Shown piece by piece: positions 36,201-43,824 of a stretch of DNA of 64,000 nucleotides. The notes beneath the pieces were generated by a model, which had not been told where the DNA came from, did not search any database, and saw nothing but the letters and a program-made list of their open reading frames with translations. The DNA is from Cesiribacteraceae bacterium YIM B00369 (GTDB taxonomy: Bacteria; Bacteroidota; Bacteroidia; Cytophagales; Cyclobacteriaceae): NCBI GenBank assembly GCA_017948555.1, contig JAFMYY010000001.1, forward strand, positions 124,001 through 188,000, written 5' to 3'. The translations under genes and the position numbers were made by a program. Each line of letters opens with the position of its first letter. The first letter of the stretch is position 1.

Positions 36201-37575
36201 GGCTACTGTTACTGTTAAAGCATCGGCCAGCGATGCTGACGTTACGGTCCGTAAGGTGGAATTTTTCAGCGGCACCACTAAAATAGGAGAAGATACCTCC
36301 GCTCCCTATGCCTGGAGCTGGGCTAATGTGGCTGCGGGTGAATATACCCTTACTGCAAAGGCTACAGACGATAAAGGGGCAGTTACCACCTCTGCAGCTG
36401 TGGTTATTAAGGTAGAGAGCGCCAGTGCCGGCAACCAGGTTCCGGTAGTAAATGCAGGCTCAGATAAAACCCTGCTTCTTCCTCAAAACTCCATCAACCT
36501 GAGTGGGCAGGCCCATGATGCTGACGGCCGCTTTGTGAGTTTCCGCTGGGAAAAAGTGAGCGGACCATCTGTAAGCATGAAGGGGCAGGATTCGGCTAAT
36601 GTAAGCCTGAGTAATTTAGAGAAAGGGGTATATGTTTTTCGCTTCTCCGCTACGGATAATGACGGAGCCACCGGATCCGATGAAATGACACTAACGGTTA
36701 AAGGCGATGCTGTTGCCAACAAAGCTCCGCAGGTAAACGCCGGCCCCGACAAAACAGTTACTCTCCCGCTGGACAGGCTGCAGCTAAGCGCAACGGCATC
36801 AGACCCTGATGGATCGGTAGTGGCCTACAAATGGGAAAAAGTAAGCGGACCGGCTGTTGGTATGGCAAATGCCGGCACATCCACTCTTACCCTTTCTCAG
36901 CTGCAGGAAGGAAGTTATATTTTCAAAATATCTGTTACGGATGATAAAGGAGCCGTTGCTTATGATCAGCTGAACCTGAGAGTAAACCCGGCACCGCCAT
37001 CCGGCAACCAGATTCCAGTGGCAAATGCGGGCCGCGATAAGGTTATTTACCTGCCCACAAATTCTATCAGCCTGAGCGGGCAGGCTATCGATTACGACGG
37101 TCGTTTTGTTCGGTTCTTCTGGGAGAAAGTTAGTGGCCCTTCGGTTACCATAAGCGGGCAGTCTGCAAACGTAAAGCTCACTAATTTAGTGGAAGGTGTT
37201 TATGTATTCCGCTTCTCTGCTACCGACAACGACGGAGCCACGGGTACCGATGAAATGACTCTTACGGTAAAAGCTACGGGCCGGAGTACTTCTGTTGCTT
37301 CGGGAGGTGTAACTGCTTATCCAAATTCTTTCCGGGATTATGTGGATGTCGAAATTCATATAGAAGAAACCGGCAGGTATGATATCAGTGTTTATGATCT
37401 TCTGGGCAGGTTCATTTACCAGAGCCAGGTAGTTTCTGAAAGTAATGATGAGGGCATTATTCACAGAATTGATTTTTCTGAAAAGAAGCTGAATGATGGT
37501 ATATACATAATCAGGGTAGAGAACCTGAACAGTAATTTCAGAAAAATTGTAAGAGTGGTAAAAGGGAATAATTAA
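33277..37575 (+). CDS. Secreted multidomain subtilisin-like protease with T9SS sorting domain
   Basis: A 1432-residue surface or secreted peptidase. Signal peptide ends near GVFAQ; a propeptide-like region runs to ~215. The S8 domain (about 220-500) has D245 (IAVGD), H271 (LHGDHTSGTIAG) and S433 (SGTSMATPAVAG). A beta-sandwich (505-625), an Ig-like (628-712) and a fibronectin-like domain (718-805) follow, then PA14 (about 810-945), an Ig-like Big_9 domain (955-1045), three PKD/K319L-like domains (about 1052-1145, 1147-1242, 1243-1340) and a type A sorting domain from about 1347. PA14 and the PKD domains suggest binding to a polymer or glycoprotein. The first and third PKD copies are nearly alike. 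It is flanked by long spacers and a terminator, so monocistronic. Confidence 0.92.
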   Translation: MEKIYFFLVLMFFQVGVFAQSIEQEKYQVHFKSGNYFPEKHYQLESSGKKGGKGARTTGKEYVLIQFYTLPDSEMHRKIKAAGIELLEFIPDYAYLASIPGTVDSVVLARLNVRSLEAVQPEHKTDPALFGDLAVWVEKEKGKADVVITAFKGYSLADLTNDVASIGGKVIKENSAGNMLEVRVSKNRISSLASLQGVAYVAPVSPPPVPLNYYSVTTGRVNVLRSATGAARNLRGEGVTIAVGDVFSGNIHADLQNRVANLATYTSDDLHGDHTSGTIAGAGNLDPLHAGIAPKASLVYTDMVDNINNASAYYTKQKVRITSNSYRGSLNGGVYDYNSRVIDQQASDGSYPDLLHIFAAANEGSGFRTVADSWSAAKNALVVGAVDHRNQIAYFSSRGPVKDGRIKPEVVASGVEVHSTAPVNSYSSLSGTSMATPAVAGIVSLLYERYKQLNNNDTPDAGLIKALICNTADDLGNQGPDFTYGFGQVNAGRAVEALEKKNWLTGRINAGESVTHTIAVPAGTARLRVMLYWKDKEAAENAAAALVNDLDLSVKSGGTTYLPWVLNTAPGKENSPAVRAVDRLNNIEQVTVDKPSGPYSFTINGEHLATGAQEYVVVYEIEEPEIAVTFPYAGESLVPGESVFIRWDHSVAGPFTVEYSADNGSTWKTVATNIAARQNFTEWQVPDVVTGQLLVRVSNGTVTGRSAGVSSIMKLPERMTAAALAGGKKQLKWKKVPGADSYEVFSLSPSDKEMQLITTVADTSVLLQNIPSDNYWFAVRPKNKQGATGRRTVAAKAVPYRQPENPASVAAGLNYTYYEGSWNSMPDFSKLQAVKTGVADKIQPVEIRQRNDNYGIRYTGFIKVPQDGIYTFHLYARTEAKFYVGDRQVALHAIDRDGEDFGTGTIALQAGMHKITYDFYERNAGRPSEFAYLLISGESISRREVQKTELFRELENQKPVVSLTSPAANEAFKAPATVTVKASASDADVTVRKVEFFSGTTKIGEDTSAPYAWSWANVAAGEYTLTAKATDDKGAVTTSAAVVIKVESASAGNQVPVVNAGSDKTLLLPQNSINLSGQAHDADGRFVSFRWEKVSGPSVSMKGQDSANVSLSNLEKGVYVFRFSATDNDGATGSDEMTLTVKGDAVANKAPQVNAGPDKTVTLPLDRLQLSATASDPDGSVVAYKWEKVSGPAVGMANAGTSTLTLSQLQEGSYIFKISVTDDKGAVAYDQLNLRVNPAPPSGNQIPVANAGRDKVIYLPTNSISLSGQAIDYDGRFVRFFWEKVSGPSVTISGQSANVKLTNLVEGVYVFRFSATDNDGATGTDEMTLTVKATGRSTSVASGGVTAYPNSFRDYVDVEIHIEETGRYDISVYDLLGRFIYQSQVVSESNDEGIIHRIDFSEKKLNDGIYIIRVENLNSNFRKIVRVVKGNN

Positions 37576-37608
37576 AAGCACGGAACACCACCCTGAATAA
37601 ATAAAATA

Positions 37609-37657
37609 AAAGAGGAGACCGGCATACCGAAACGGCATGTGGTCTCCTCTTTTTATT
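37609..37657. terminator. Intrinsic terminator between the subtilase and queF
   Basis: Ten-base-pair stem AGAGGAGACC/GGTCTCCTCT followed by TTTTATTT on the plus strand; the minus strand also has a T-rich run (from AATAAAATAAA), so it may serve both directions. Confidence 0.8.
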
Positions 37658-37723
37658 TATTGCTGACTCACTCAGGCTGGTTAGCTGCTGCCGGGAGTTT
37701 ACCTTTAACACGCAGGTGGAAAT

Positions 37724-38239
37724 TTATTTCTCTTTTACCAGTTCCTGTTCACGGCTGTCAATTACGCAGGTGGTATTAATGCCCCCTCTCACATTATATA
37801 CTGTGGAAACCCTGAGGTACAGCGCATCCTGCAGCTGCTCATGGATATCCTGGTAGATATAAGCAGTAACATCTTCCTGGGCAACCCCGATATGCCTCCA
37901 TGAAAGTATATAATACTTCAGGCTTTTAAGCTCCAGAATGGTGGAGCCCGGTACATATTCTATTCTAAGTACTCCATAATCCGGTAAACCTGAAAAAGGA
38001 CAAAGAGCTGAAAACTCACCCTTTTCTGTTTCGTAAATTACCTGCTGCTGTACCTTATGGGTAAAAGGAAGTTTATGAATAGATTTTTCGCGGTATTCGG
38101 GCGGTAAGAAAAGGCCAAACCTTCCTTCCGGGCGAATGCCCATCTTTTCCATATATTCCAGCGACGCTTTGGTATGTTCCACAGACTCTGCCTGCAGCTC
38201 TGTCAGCCTCTTTTCTATAGATCGCTCCTTCTCTGTCAT
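37724..38239 (-). CDS. queF: NADPH-dependent 7-cyano-7-deazaguanine reductase (preQ0 reductase)
   Basis: A 171-residue unimodular QueF that reduces the preQ0 nitrile to preQ1 amine for queuosine in tRNA. The catalytic Cys C80 and Asp D87 (ALCPFSGLPDYG) are seven apart, as in B. subtilis QueF. The substrate motif is LELKSLKYYILSWR. It has about 50 extra residues at the N-terminus with a charged helix. FolE2 cyclohydrolase is related in fold but lacks this motif set. Divergent from queC, 187 bases apart. Confidence 0.9.
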   Translation of the reverse strand: MTEKERSIEKRLTELQAESVEHTKASLEYMEKMGIRPEGRFGLFLPPEYREKSIHKLPFTHKVQQQVIYETEKGEFSALCPFSGLPDYGVLRIEYVPGSTILELKSLKYYILSWRHIGVAQEDVTAYIYQDIHEQLQDALYLRVSTVYNVRGGINTTCVIDSREQELVKEK

Positions 38240-38426
38240 GTATTTTGCAAAATTGATCTTAAAAACTTCTAAATATTTGGCAATATCTCACTTTAATTCT
38301 AATATTTGAAACTTTCTGAACGTACAGGGGTATCTGTTTAGTTCATCCTGCAGGCTCTGTTCAGGCAGAAAACCCAAATTTCCTCCTGAAAAGGGGCTTT
38401 TCATTCACTTTATTAAATTTTAGATA

Positions 38427-39110
38427 ATGAATATTTCACCTGAAAAATCTGCGCTTGTCCTTCTTTCCGGAGGGCAGGATTCCACTACCTGCCTGTTTTG
38501 GGCAAAGCAACATTTTGAGCAGGTGGAAGCAATTGCTTTCAATTATGGCCAGAAACACCTGGTGGAACTGGAGCAGGCGCAGCTGATTGCAGATAAGGCA
38601 GAGGTTCCTCTTTATATATCTGATGTAAGAGGAATGCTGCAGGGCTCTTCTCTTACAGAGCATGATAAAGAAATGAGCAGCCCACATGAGCTGAATGAAA
38701 ATTTACCTGCTTCCTTTGTGCCGGGCCGCAATGCACTGTTTCTGACCGTAGCAGCGAGCTATGCCTATACCCGCAAAATCCATGATATTGTAGGGGGAAT
38801 GTGCCAGACCGATTTCTCCGGCTATCCGGACTGCCGCCGTGTATTTATTGATTCCCTGCAGACAAGCGTTTCTCTTGCCCTGGATGCAGACGTGCGGATC
38901 CATACTCCGCTGATGTACCTGACCAAAGCCGAAACCTGGAAAATGGCCAAAGACCTCGACGTACTGGAAATTGTAAGAGATTACTCTCATACCGATTATA
39001 ATGGCGACCGCACTACTTATAATGAGTGGGGTTATGGAAAGCTCGACAATCCTGCCTCCATCCTCCGCGCCAAAGGCTGGGAGGAGGCAAAGCAAAAAGG
39101 CTGGGTGTAA
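38427..39110 (+). CDS. queC: 7-cyano-7-deazaguanine synthase, zinc ligands missing
   Basis: A 227-residue enzyme that makes preQ0 from 7-carboxy-7-deazaguanine, ammonia and ATP. The PP-loop SGGQDSTTCL, FNYGQKH, PASFVPGRNALFL and GGMCQTDFSGYPDCRR are typical. The zinc site is not: the family has four Cys near the C-terminus (CYNG...CG.CPAC), while here the aligned segment reads SHTDYNGDR...EWGYGKLDNPASILRAKGW, with Asp, Lys, Asn and Ser in those places. Catalytic motifs are intact, so it is probably active. It stands upstream of ldhA and may not share a transcript. Confidence 0.9.
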   Translation: MNISPEKSALVLLSGGQDSTTCLFWAKQHFEQVEAIAFNYGQKHLVELEQAQLIADKAEVPLYISDVRGMLQGSSLTEHDKEMSSPHELNENLPASFVPGRNALFLTVAASYAYTRKIHDIVGGMCQTDFSGYPDCRRVFIDSLQTSVSLALDADVRIHTPLMYLTKAETWKMAKDLDVLEIVRDYSHTDYNGDRTTYNEWGYGKLDNPASILRAKGWEEAKQKGWV

Positions 39111-39135
39111 GATGATTAGTGTCATCTTATAGGTT

Positions 39136-39260
39136 GATTAAGGTTTTGTTTCCTTTCCGTAAAAAGAAAGAAATTTGTTTCGATTCATATTGCTCTGTTT
39201 TATATTGACCATGAGTGAGTTGTGAGTTTTTCAAAACTTGGCTTCTACAAAACCTTAATC
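39136..39260. repeat. 14-base inverted repeat spanning the ldhA upstream region
   Basis: GATTAAGGTTTTGT at 39136-39149 is exactly complementary to ACAAAACCTTAATC at 39247-39260, with 97 bases between. The distal arm ends 12 bases before the ldhA ATG. It may be a pair of operators that loop, or the ends of a small MITE-like element; I see no target-site duplication. Confidence 0.5.
39220..39236 (+). promoter_or_regulatory. Rex-like redox operator, imperfect
   Basis: TTGTGA-GTTTT-TCAAAA resembles the Rex operator (TTGTGA, six bases, TCACAA) with a five-base spacer and one mismatch in the right half. Rex represses ldh genes by sensing NADH/NAD in many bacteria. The spacing error keeps this tentative. 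Confidence 0.3.
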
Positions 39261-39272
39261 TTCTGAAAAATT

Positions 39273-40268
39273 ATGAAAATCCTTTTTTTTAGTTCCAAAT
39301 CCTACGATCAGCAATTTTTTTCTGCTTCCAATAAGCCTTTTGGTTTTGATTTAAAATTTACGGAAGTACCGCTGAATATGGGTACGGCTGTTTTAGCAGG
39401 CGGGTATGAAGCGGTATGTGTGTTCGTAAATGATATTGTAAATGAAGAGGTGGTAAAGGCCCTGGCAGCGCAGGGGGTTAAACTGATAGCATTACGATGT
39501 GCAGGATATAATAATGTGGATTTGAAAACTGCAGCGGCCTCAGGAATAAAAGTGGTGAGAGTGCCTGCGTATTCTCCCTATTCTGTAGCCGAACATACTA
39601 TTGCCATGATCCTGACTCTTAACCGGAAAACCCACAGGGCTTATAACCGGGTAAAGGAGGGGAATTTTGCACTTAATGGTTTAATGGGTTTTGATCTTCA
39701 CGGAAAAACAGTTGGCCTGATTGGCTTAGGAAAAATTGGTTTGGTAACAGCCCGGATATTAAATGGATTCGGCTGTAAAATTTTAGGTTACGATATAGCT
39801 AAACCGGAAGAAGCAGACAGGATTGGAATTGAATTCTCAGGCCTTGACAACTTATATAATCAGTCTGATATTATTTCACTCCATTGTCCTTTAACCCCGG
39901 ATACCTATCACCTGATCAGGAAAGAAACGATTGCTAAAATGAAAAAGGGAGTCATGCTGATTAATACCAGCCGTGGAGCCCTGATTGATACAAAAGCAGT
40001 TATTGAGGCCCTGAAACAGGAACACATCAGCTACCTTGGTGTGGATGTTTATGAGGAGGAAGCCGATCTCTTCTTCGAGGATCTGTCCGGACGGGTTATA
40101 CAGGATGATGTATTTATGCGACTGCTCTCTTTTAATAATGTATTGATTACAGGCCATCAGGCATTTTTTACCAGTAATGCCCTTCAGAATATTGCAGATA
40201 TCACGCTGCAGAATATACAGGAGTTTGAATCAGCAAAAGGGTTGAAAAACGAAGTGCTGCTAAGCTGA
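39273..40268 (+). CDS. ldhA: D-lactate dehydrogenase (2-hydroxyacid dehydrogenase family)
   Basis: A 331-residue NAD-dependent enzyme closest to fermentative D-lactate dehydrogenase. It has the catalytic Arg (LIALRCAGYNNVD), the nucleotide fold GKTVGLIGLGKIG, Glu and His partners (DVYEEE; ITGHQAFFT) and the family length. It would reduce pyruvate to D-lactate while reoxidising NADH. Its TGA overlaps the ATG of the lactate permease gene by one base, so lactate formation and transport are co-translated. Other 2-hydroxyacids are possible substrates but LdhA is the closest resemblance. Confidence 0.9.
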   Translation: MKILFFSSKSYDQQFFSASNKPFGFDLKFTEVPLNMGTAVLAGGYEAVCVFVNDIVNEEVVKALAAQGVKLIALRCAGYNNVDLKTAAASGIKVVRVPAYSPYSVAEHTIAMILTLNRKTHRAYNRVKEGNFALNGLMGFDLHGKTVGLIGLGKIGLVTARILNGFGCKILGYDIAKPEEADRIGIEFSGLDNLYNQSDIISLHCPLTPDTYHLIRKETIAKMKKGVMLINTSRGALIDTKAVIEALKQEHISYLGVDVYEEEADLFFEDLSGRVIQDDVFMRLLSFNNVLITGHQAFFTSNALQNIADITLQNIQEFESAKGLKNEVLLS

Positions 40269-41722
40269 TGGTATATATATTATCTGTTTTGCCCATTGCT
40301 GTCTTAATTATTGTTTCATTGCTGAAGGGCGTAAGAGAAGCGGTAATGGCAGGCTTTGTACTGACAAGCCTGTTATTCTTCTTTTACTGGGATGCTTCCT
40401 TTACCCTTTTTCTGGGTACAATGGGGGTTTCCTTATTTACCACAGTAAATATATTGATGATTGTTTTCGGGGCTCTGTTTTTATATAATGTAATGCAGGG
40501 TACAGGAATGATAGATCAGGTCAGTCATTCACTCGATAACCTCCATCCTTCAAGGGAGCTGAGGTTCTTCCTCCTTGCCATTTGCCTTACTGCTTTTTTC
40601 GAAGGGGTGGCCGGTTTTGGTACTCCGGGCGCCATTGTGCCTCTTCTTCTTATTGCAATGGGCTTTAATGCAGTTTTATCAGTATCGGTGGTGCTATTAT
40701 TCGATGGCTTGTTTGCTGTTTTTGGCGCAGTAGGAACGCCCCTTTTAACCGGCTTGCAGCTCCCGCTCGGGCTTTCGGGAGAGGAAGTACAACAAATCGG
40801 ACTTATCTCTGCGGTAACAGGAGCTTTGGTGCAGGTTTTTGTAATATTTTTTATTTTCAGGATGTTTGCCGGAAGGCAGCAGCCTGTGGAGCATAAAGGG
40901 AAGGTATTGCTCCTGTATTCCTTTTTTGCAGTTCCTTTTTGTGTATTCGGGTATTTTGTGCCGGATTTAGCCACTGTGCTCGCTGCCCTGAGCATGCTGA
41001 TTATATCTGTTTTGTATTTGCGTACGACTGGGAGTAAACCGGACTTTCGCCCCTGGCTGCCATATGCAGTTTTAGCCGTTTTGCTGCTCCTTCCTAAATT
41101 ATTTTATCCTTTGAACCGCTGGATAGGCTGGGATTTAACTTTTATGGATATGTTTGGGTCCGGTTTAAAAGCTTCTATCAGGCCTTTGCAATCGCCTTTA
41201 GTTCCTTTTGTTCTGGTGGGGCTGGGAGTAGCTTTTGTAAAACGGAGTAAGTCATATTACCTGGGGGAGTCTTTCTCTAAGCTCCTGAATGTATTTGTGG
41301 TGTTGTTTCCCTCTATTGCCGTAGCCCAGTTAATGATCAATTCAGGTGTGCAGCAGCCATCTATGGTTAATAATATTGCCGCGCTCCTGAGTAATTTAGG
41401 TAATCTTTATCCTGTGTTTAGCCCATTATTAGGGATAACCGGAGCCTTTATTACCGGCAGTACAACTATTTCCAATGTAGTGTTCGGGCCTTCTCAGCTG
41501 GAAACGGCAAAGCTCCTCAATTTAAATACCAACATAATTCTGGCATTGCAGCTAAATGGAGCGGGAATAGGAAATGCAATTTGCCTTTTCAATATTATTG
41601 CTGCAGTCTCTGTAGCCAACCTTAAAAATTTTAAAGAGGTGCTTGCCACTAATATGGTGCCCACAATTTTTGCAGGCCTCCTGGCAGGAATTTTAGGGTG
41701 GCTGATGATAGCTGTATGGTAA
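40268..41722 (+). CDS. L-lactate permease family transporter
   Basis: A 484-residue membrane protein with about 13 helices. The lactate permease signature is LTAFFEGVAGFGTPGAIVPLLLIAMGF, followed by LFDGLFAVFGAVGTPLLTGL; later TGAFITGSTTISNVVFGPSQ and LNGAGIGNAICLFNIIAAVSVA are typical. Somewhat shorter than E. coli LldP (~550). In operon with ldhA it probably exports or reimports lactate. The direction depends on gradients; the family uses protons. Followed by a strong terminator. Confidence 0.92.
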   Translation: MVYILSVLPIAVLIIVSLLKGVREAVMAGFVLTSLLFFFYWDASFTLFLGTMGVSLFTTVNILMIVFGALFLYNVMQGTGMIDQVSHSLDNLHPSRELRFFLLAICLTAFFEGVAGFGTPGAIVPLLLIAMGFNAVLSVSVVLLFDGLFAVFGAVGTPLLTGLQLPLGLSGEEVQQIGLISAVTGALVQVFVIFFIFRMFAGRQQPVEHKGKVLLLYSFFAVPFCVFGYFVPDLATVLAALSMLIISVLYLRTTGSKPDFRPWLPYAVLAVLLLLPKLFYPLNRWIGWDLTFMDMFGSGLKASIRPLQSPLVPFVLVGLGVAFVKRSKSYYLGESFSKLLNVFVVLFPSIAVAQLMINSGVQQPSMVNNIAALLSNLGNLYPVFSPLLGITGAFITGSTTISNVVFGPSQLETAKLLNLNTNIILALQLNGAGIGNAICLFNIIAAVSVANLKNFKEVLATNMVPTIFAGLLAGILGWLMIAVW

Positions 41723-41727
41723 GTTTT

Positions 41728-41763
41728 TCAGGCCCTAAAGGCTGGTGGGGCTTTAGGGCCTGA
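41728..41763 (+). terminator. Terminator hairpin after the lactate permease gene
   Basis: Perfect 13-base-pair stem TCAGGCCCTAAAG/CTTTAGGGCCTGA with a ten-base loop, five bases after the stop codon. The T-run after it is short, but the stem is very stable and also lies beyond the end of the convergent GNAT gene. Confidence 0.75.
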
Positions 41764-41804
41764 TTTCGCTGCAAAGCCCGGCAGCTTATGCGAAGAAGTC
41801 TGCT

Positions 41805-42623
41805 TTAGCCTAAATTACCTCCAATTCTGCCATACAGCATCGCAGGTTTAAAATCCAATTTTTTACCAATACGCATTCTGGTGCCCCTGAGAAACTGTTG
41901 AAAACCATTGTCCGGCAGGAACTGTATGGCTGCTTCGTTTTCGGAAGGAACAACGCTGAATGGTAGTGCCTGCAGCTTAAGTTTCAAAAGGGCAATTCCG
42001 GCGGTGTCATTTTCTGCAACCACTAAACCTTCGCCCAGGGTAGGGGCATAAAAGCCGCTGATACTATTGCTGCTCCTGAAAATTCTGATTTTCGGCAGAT
42101 GAGGTTCCAGTAATACCGACCTGTCTTCCCCGGATGCTTTTTTATCGAGCCGGAGGATTTCAGGATAAAGGTCCGGTGTGGCGTTTGCTATAGATGAATT
42201 TTCTTCCGGAGCGAAAGTGTATTTCTCATTTTTGAAGAACAAGTAATCTGTCTCCCGCAAAAAGCCTGCTTTTTTATAAACAGGTTCTCCCATAGGAGTT
42301 GCAATGAGTGAGATGGTGGAATGTGTGGAAATATCAACCATCTCTGTCAGGCTTTTGGTAATAAGCCCGCCTATTCCCCTGTTCCTGAATTCCGGATGGA
42401 CAATAATATGCGCCAGCCAGGCAGAATCTCTATGCATTATAGTTGTGCCTATGCCTGTAATGCTGCTTCCGTCAATAACTTTTATGGGTTGGCAGAAAGG
42501 AGCGTTCAAATAAAACTCAAAATACGGGGTAATATCAGGCCAGCTATCCGGCTGTAGTTCTTTTAGTTGGGGGAGGTCACCCGTGGTCAGTGTAGCTGGT
42601 TGCATTGGTTTTTTTTGTTTCAT
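41805..42623 (-). CDS. GNAT family N-acetyltransferase (two-lobed)
   Basis: A 272-residue protein. The acetyl-CoA-binding core lies at about 60-125 (WLAHIIVHPEFRNRGIGGLITKSLTEMV, with the P-loop RNRGIGG). A second half (130-272) has its own beta-strands and ends in AMLYGRIGGNLG; it resembles the C-terminal domain found in two-domain GNATs. The acceptor is unknown. Convergent with the lactate permease gene. Confidence 0.8.
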   Translation of the reverse strand: MKQKKPMQPATLTTGDLPQLKELQPDSWPDITPYFEFYLNAPFCQPIKVIDGSSITGIGTTIMHRDSAWLAHIIVHPEFRNRGIGGLITKSLTEMVDISTHSTISLIATPMGEPVYKKAGFLRETDYLFFKNEKYTFAPEENSSIANATPDLYPEILRLDKKASGEDRSVLLEPHLPKIRIFRSSNSISGFYAPTLGEGLVVAENDTAGIALLKLKLQALPFSVVPSENEAAIQFLPDNGFQQFLRGTRMRIGKKLDFKPAMLYGRIGGNLG

Positions 42624-42774
42624 TTCCTGCTTAAAGGCCAGGTTATTAAAATTTGTGGATCTGCAATGCTCTTTCCTTAAGGGTGTCTCATTGATTAGGG
42701 CAAGTTACAAACCTGCAGGAAAATTACCACAAGTTATTGCTTCCCTCAAACCTTCGGCATAGGCCTGGTTTAGC

Positions 42775-43233
42775 TTATTTTTTCTTTAATTCCTTTTCAA
42801 AGCAAACACTGTTTTCCACCTCTGCATACTGACCGTAGTTTGGAATAACCATATACAGGTTCTTTTTGTACAGTTGAATTGCCTCAGGTTGCTTTTTGCC
42901 CGTTTCCAGAATACATTTAGTATACGATAATTCCCTTGCCCAATTTTCCAGCTCTGACAGGATTTTAGTGGCAATCCCTTTTCCTCTGTTTTCAGGTGCA
43001 ACATACATTCTTTTTACCTCCATTGTACCCGCCTCATATTCTTTAATCGCCCCGCAACCCAGGGGGATTCCATCTTCATAAGCCACCACCGCAAATTTGA
43101 TTTTGTTAATTTTATTAAACTGGGCATAGAAAGAATGCTCATCTCCATCTCTTTTAGCTAAGTCAGCATCAAGGTGTTTCACCAGCTCAATAAAATCCGC
43201 ATTATCGGAATCAGTTCTTAAAATTTGAATCAC
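42775..43233 (-). CDS. GNAT family N-acetyltransferase
   Basis: A 152-residue single-domain GNAT. Core motif MEVKRMYVAPENRGKGIATKILSELENWARELSYTKCILETGKKQPEAIQLYKKNLY contains the acetyl-CoA P-loop (NRGKGIA) and the last-strand YKKN motif. Substrate unknown. It lies alone and is divergent from the PadR gene. Confidence 0.88.
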   Translation of the reverse strand: MIQILRTDSDNADFIELVKHLDADLAKRDGDEHSFYAQFNKINKIKFAVVAYEDGIPLGCGAIKEYEAGTMEVKRMYVAPENRGKGIATKILSELENWARELSYTKCILETGKKQPEAIQLYKKNLYMVIPNYGQYAEVENSVCFEKELKKK

Positions 43234-43443
43234 TTTTTATTTGAATTAAGAGGGCATTATGTGCTTTAAAAAGCGTGTGGCATACTTTTGCATCCTGCTG
43301 ACGAAAAGATAGTTATATGTGTTTAATTAGCAAAGTGCTGTATTAACTATTTTTTTACATATTAATTACTGTGTGGTGCTTTTATGTGATCGTTTAATTA
43401 TGTTTATTTGTATTATTCAACTTGTATAATACAATGGAATTGC

Positions 43444-43824
43444 ATGAGTGAGAAAGATAAACAATTTTATGAGCTGCTGGCTGCATGGGAAGAAACCTAT
43501 AAAAAGGGGCAGCTTACTTTGTGGATTTTCTTAGCTCTTAAAGACGGGAAAAAATATGTGGATGAGATTAAAGCTTTTGTAGAGGATGCCTCAAACCAGT
43601 CCATGACCTGTGAAGAACAGAGTTTGTACAGGAATCTTCGTAAGTACCAGCACATTGGCGTAGTTGATTATGAAAGGGGAAAAGGGAATAAAGGACCGGA
43701 AAGGAAATATTTTTTCCTTACAGCGCTGGGGCGGGAATTATTGGACCATTTTGTTTCCCGGAATATTAATTTGTTTTTTAATCAGAAGGTAAAGGATTTA
43801 CTTAAAACAGAGGAACCATTATGA
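43444..43824 (+). CDS. PadR-family transcriptional regulator
   Basis: A 126-residue winged-helix protein: WEETYKKGQLTLWIFLALKDGKKYVDEIKAFV, EEQSLYRNLRKYQHIGVVDYERG, PERKYFFLTALGRELLDHFV. These are the PadR helix-turn-helix and wing (KYFxLT motif). PadR proteins usually repress by binding a palindrome near their own promoter. The ORF can be extended to a TTG at 43408; ATG 43444 is better. The last four bases overlap the next gene, so it likely regulates that membrane protein. Confidence 0.85.
   Translation: MSEKDKQFYELLAAWEETYKKGQLTLWIFLALKDGKKYVDEIKAFVEDASNQSMTCEEQSLYRNLRKYQHIGVVDYERGKGNKGPERKYFFLTALGRELLDHFVSRNINLFFNQKVKDLLKTEEPL

Noticed and set aside
38240-38426. preQ1 riboswitch before queC or queF
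   Set aside because: I could not find the pseudoknot pattern of the preQ1-I class on either strand; the queC start seems to follow a promoter-like AT-rich stretch.
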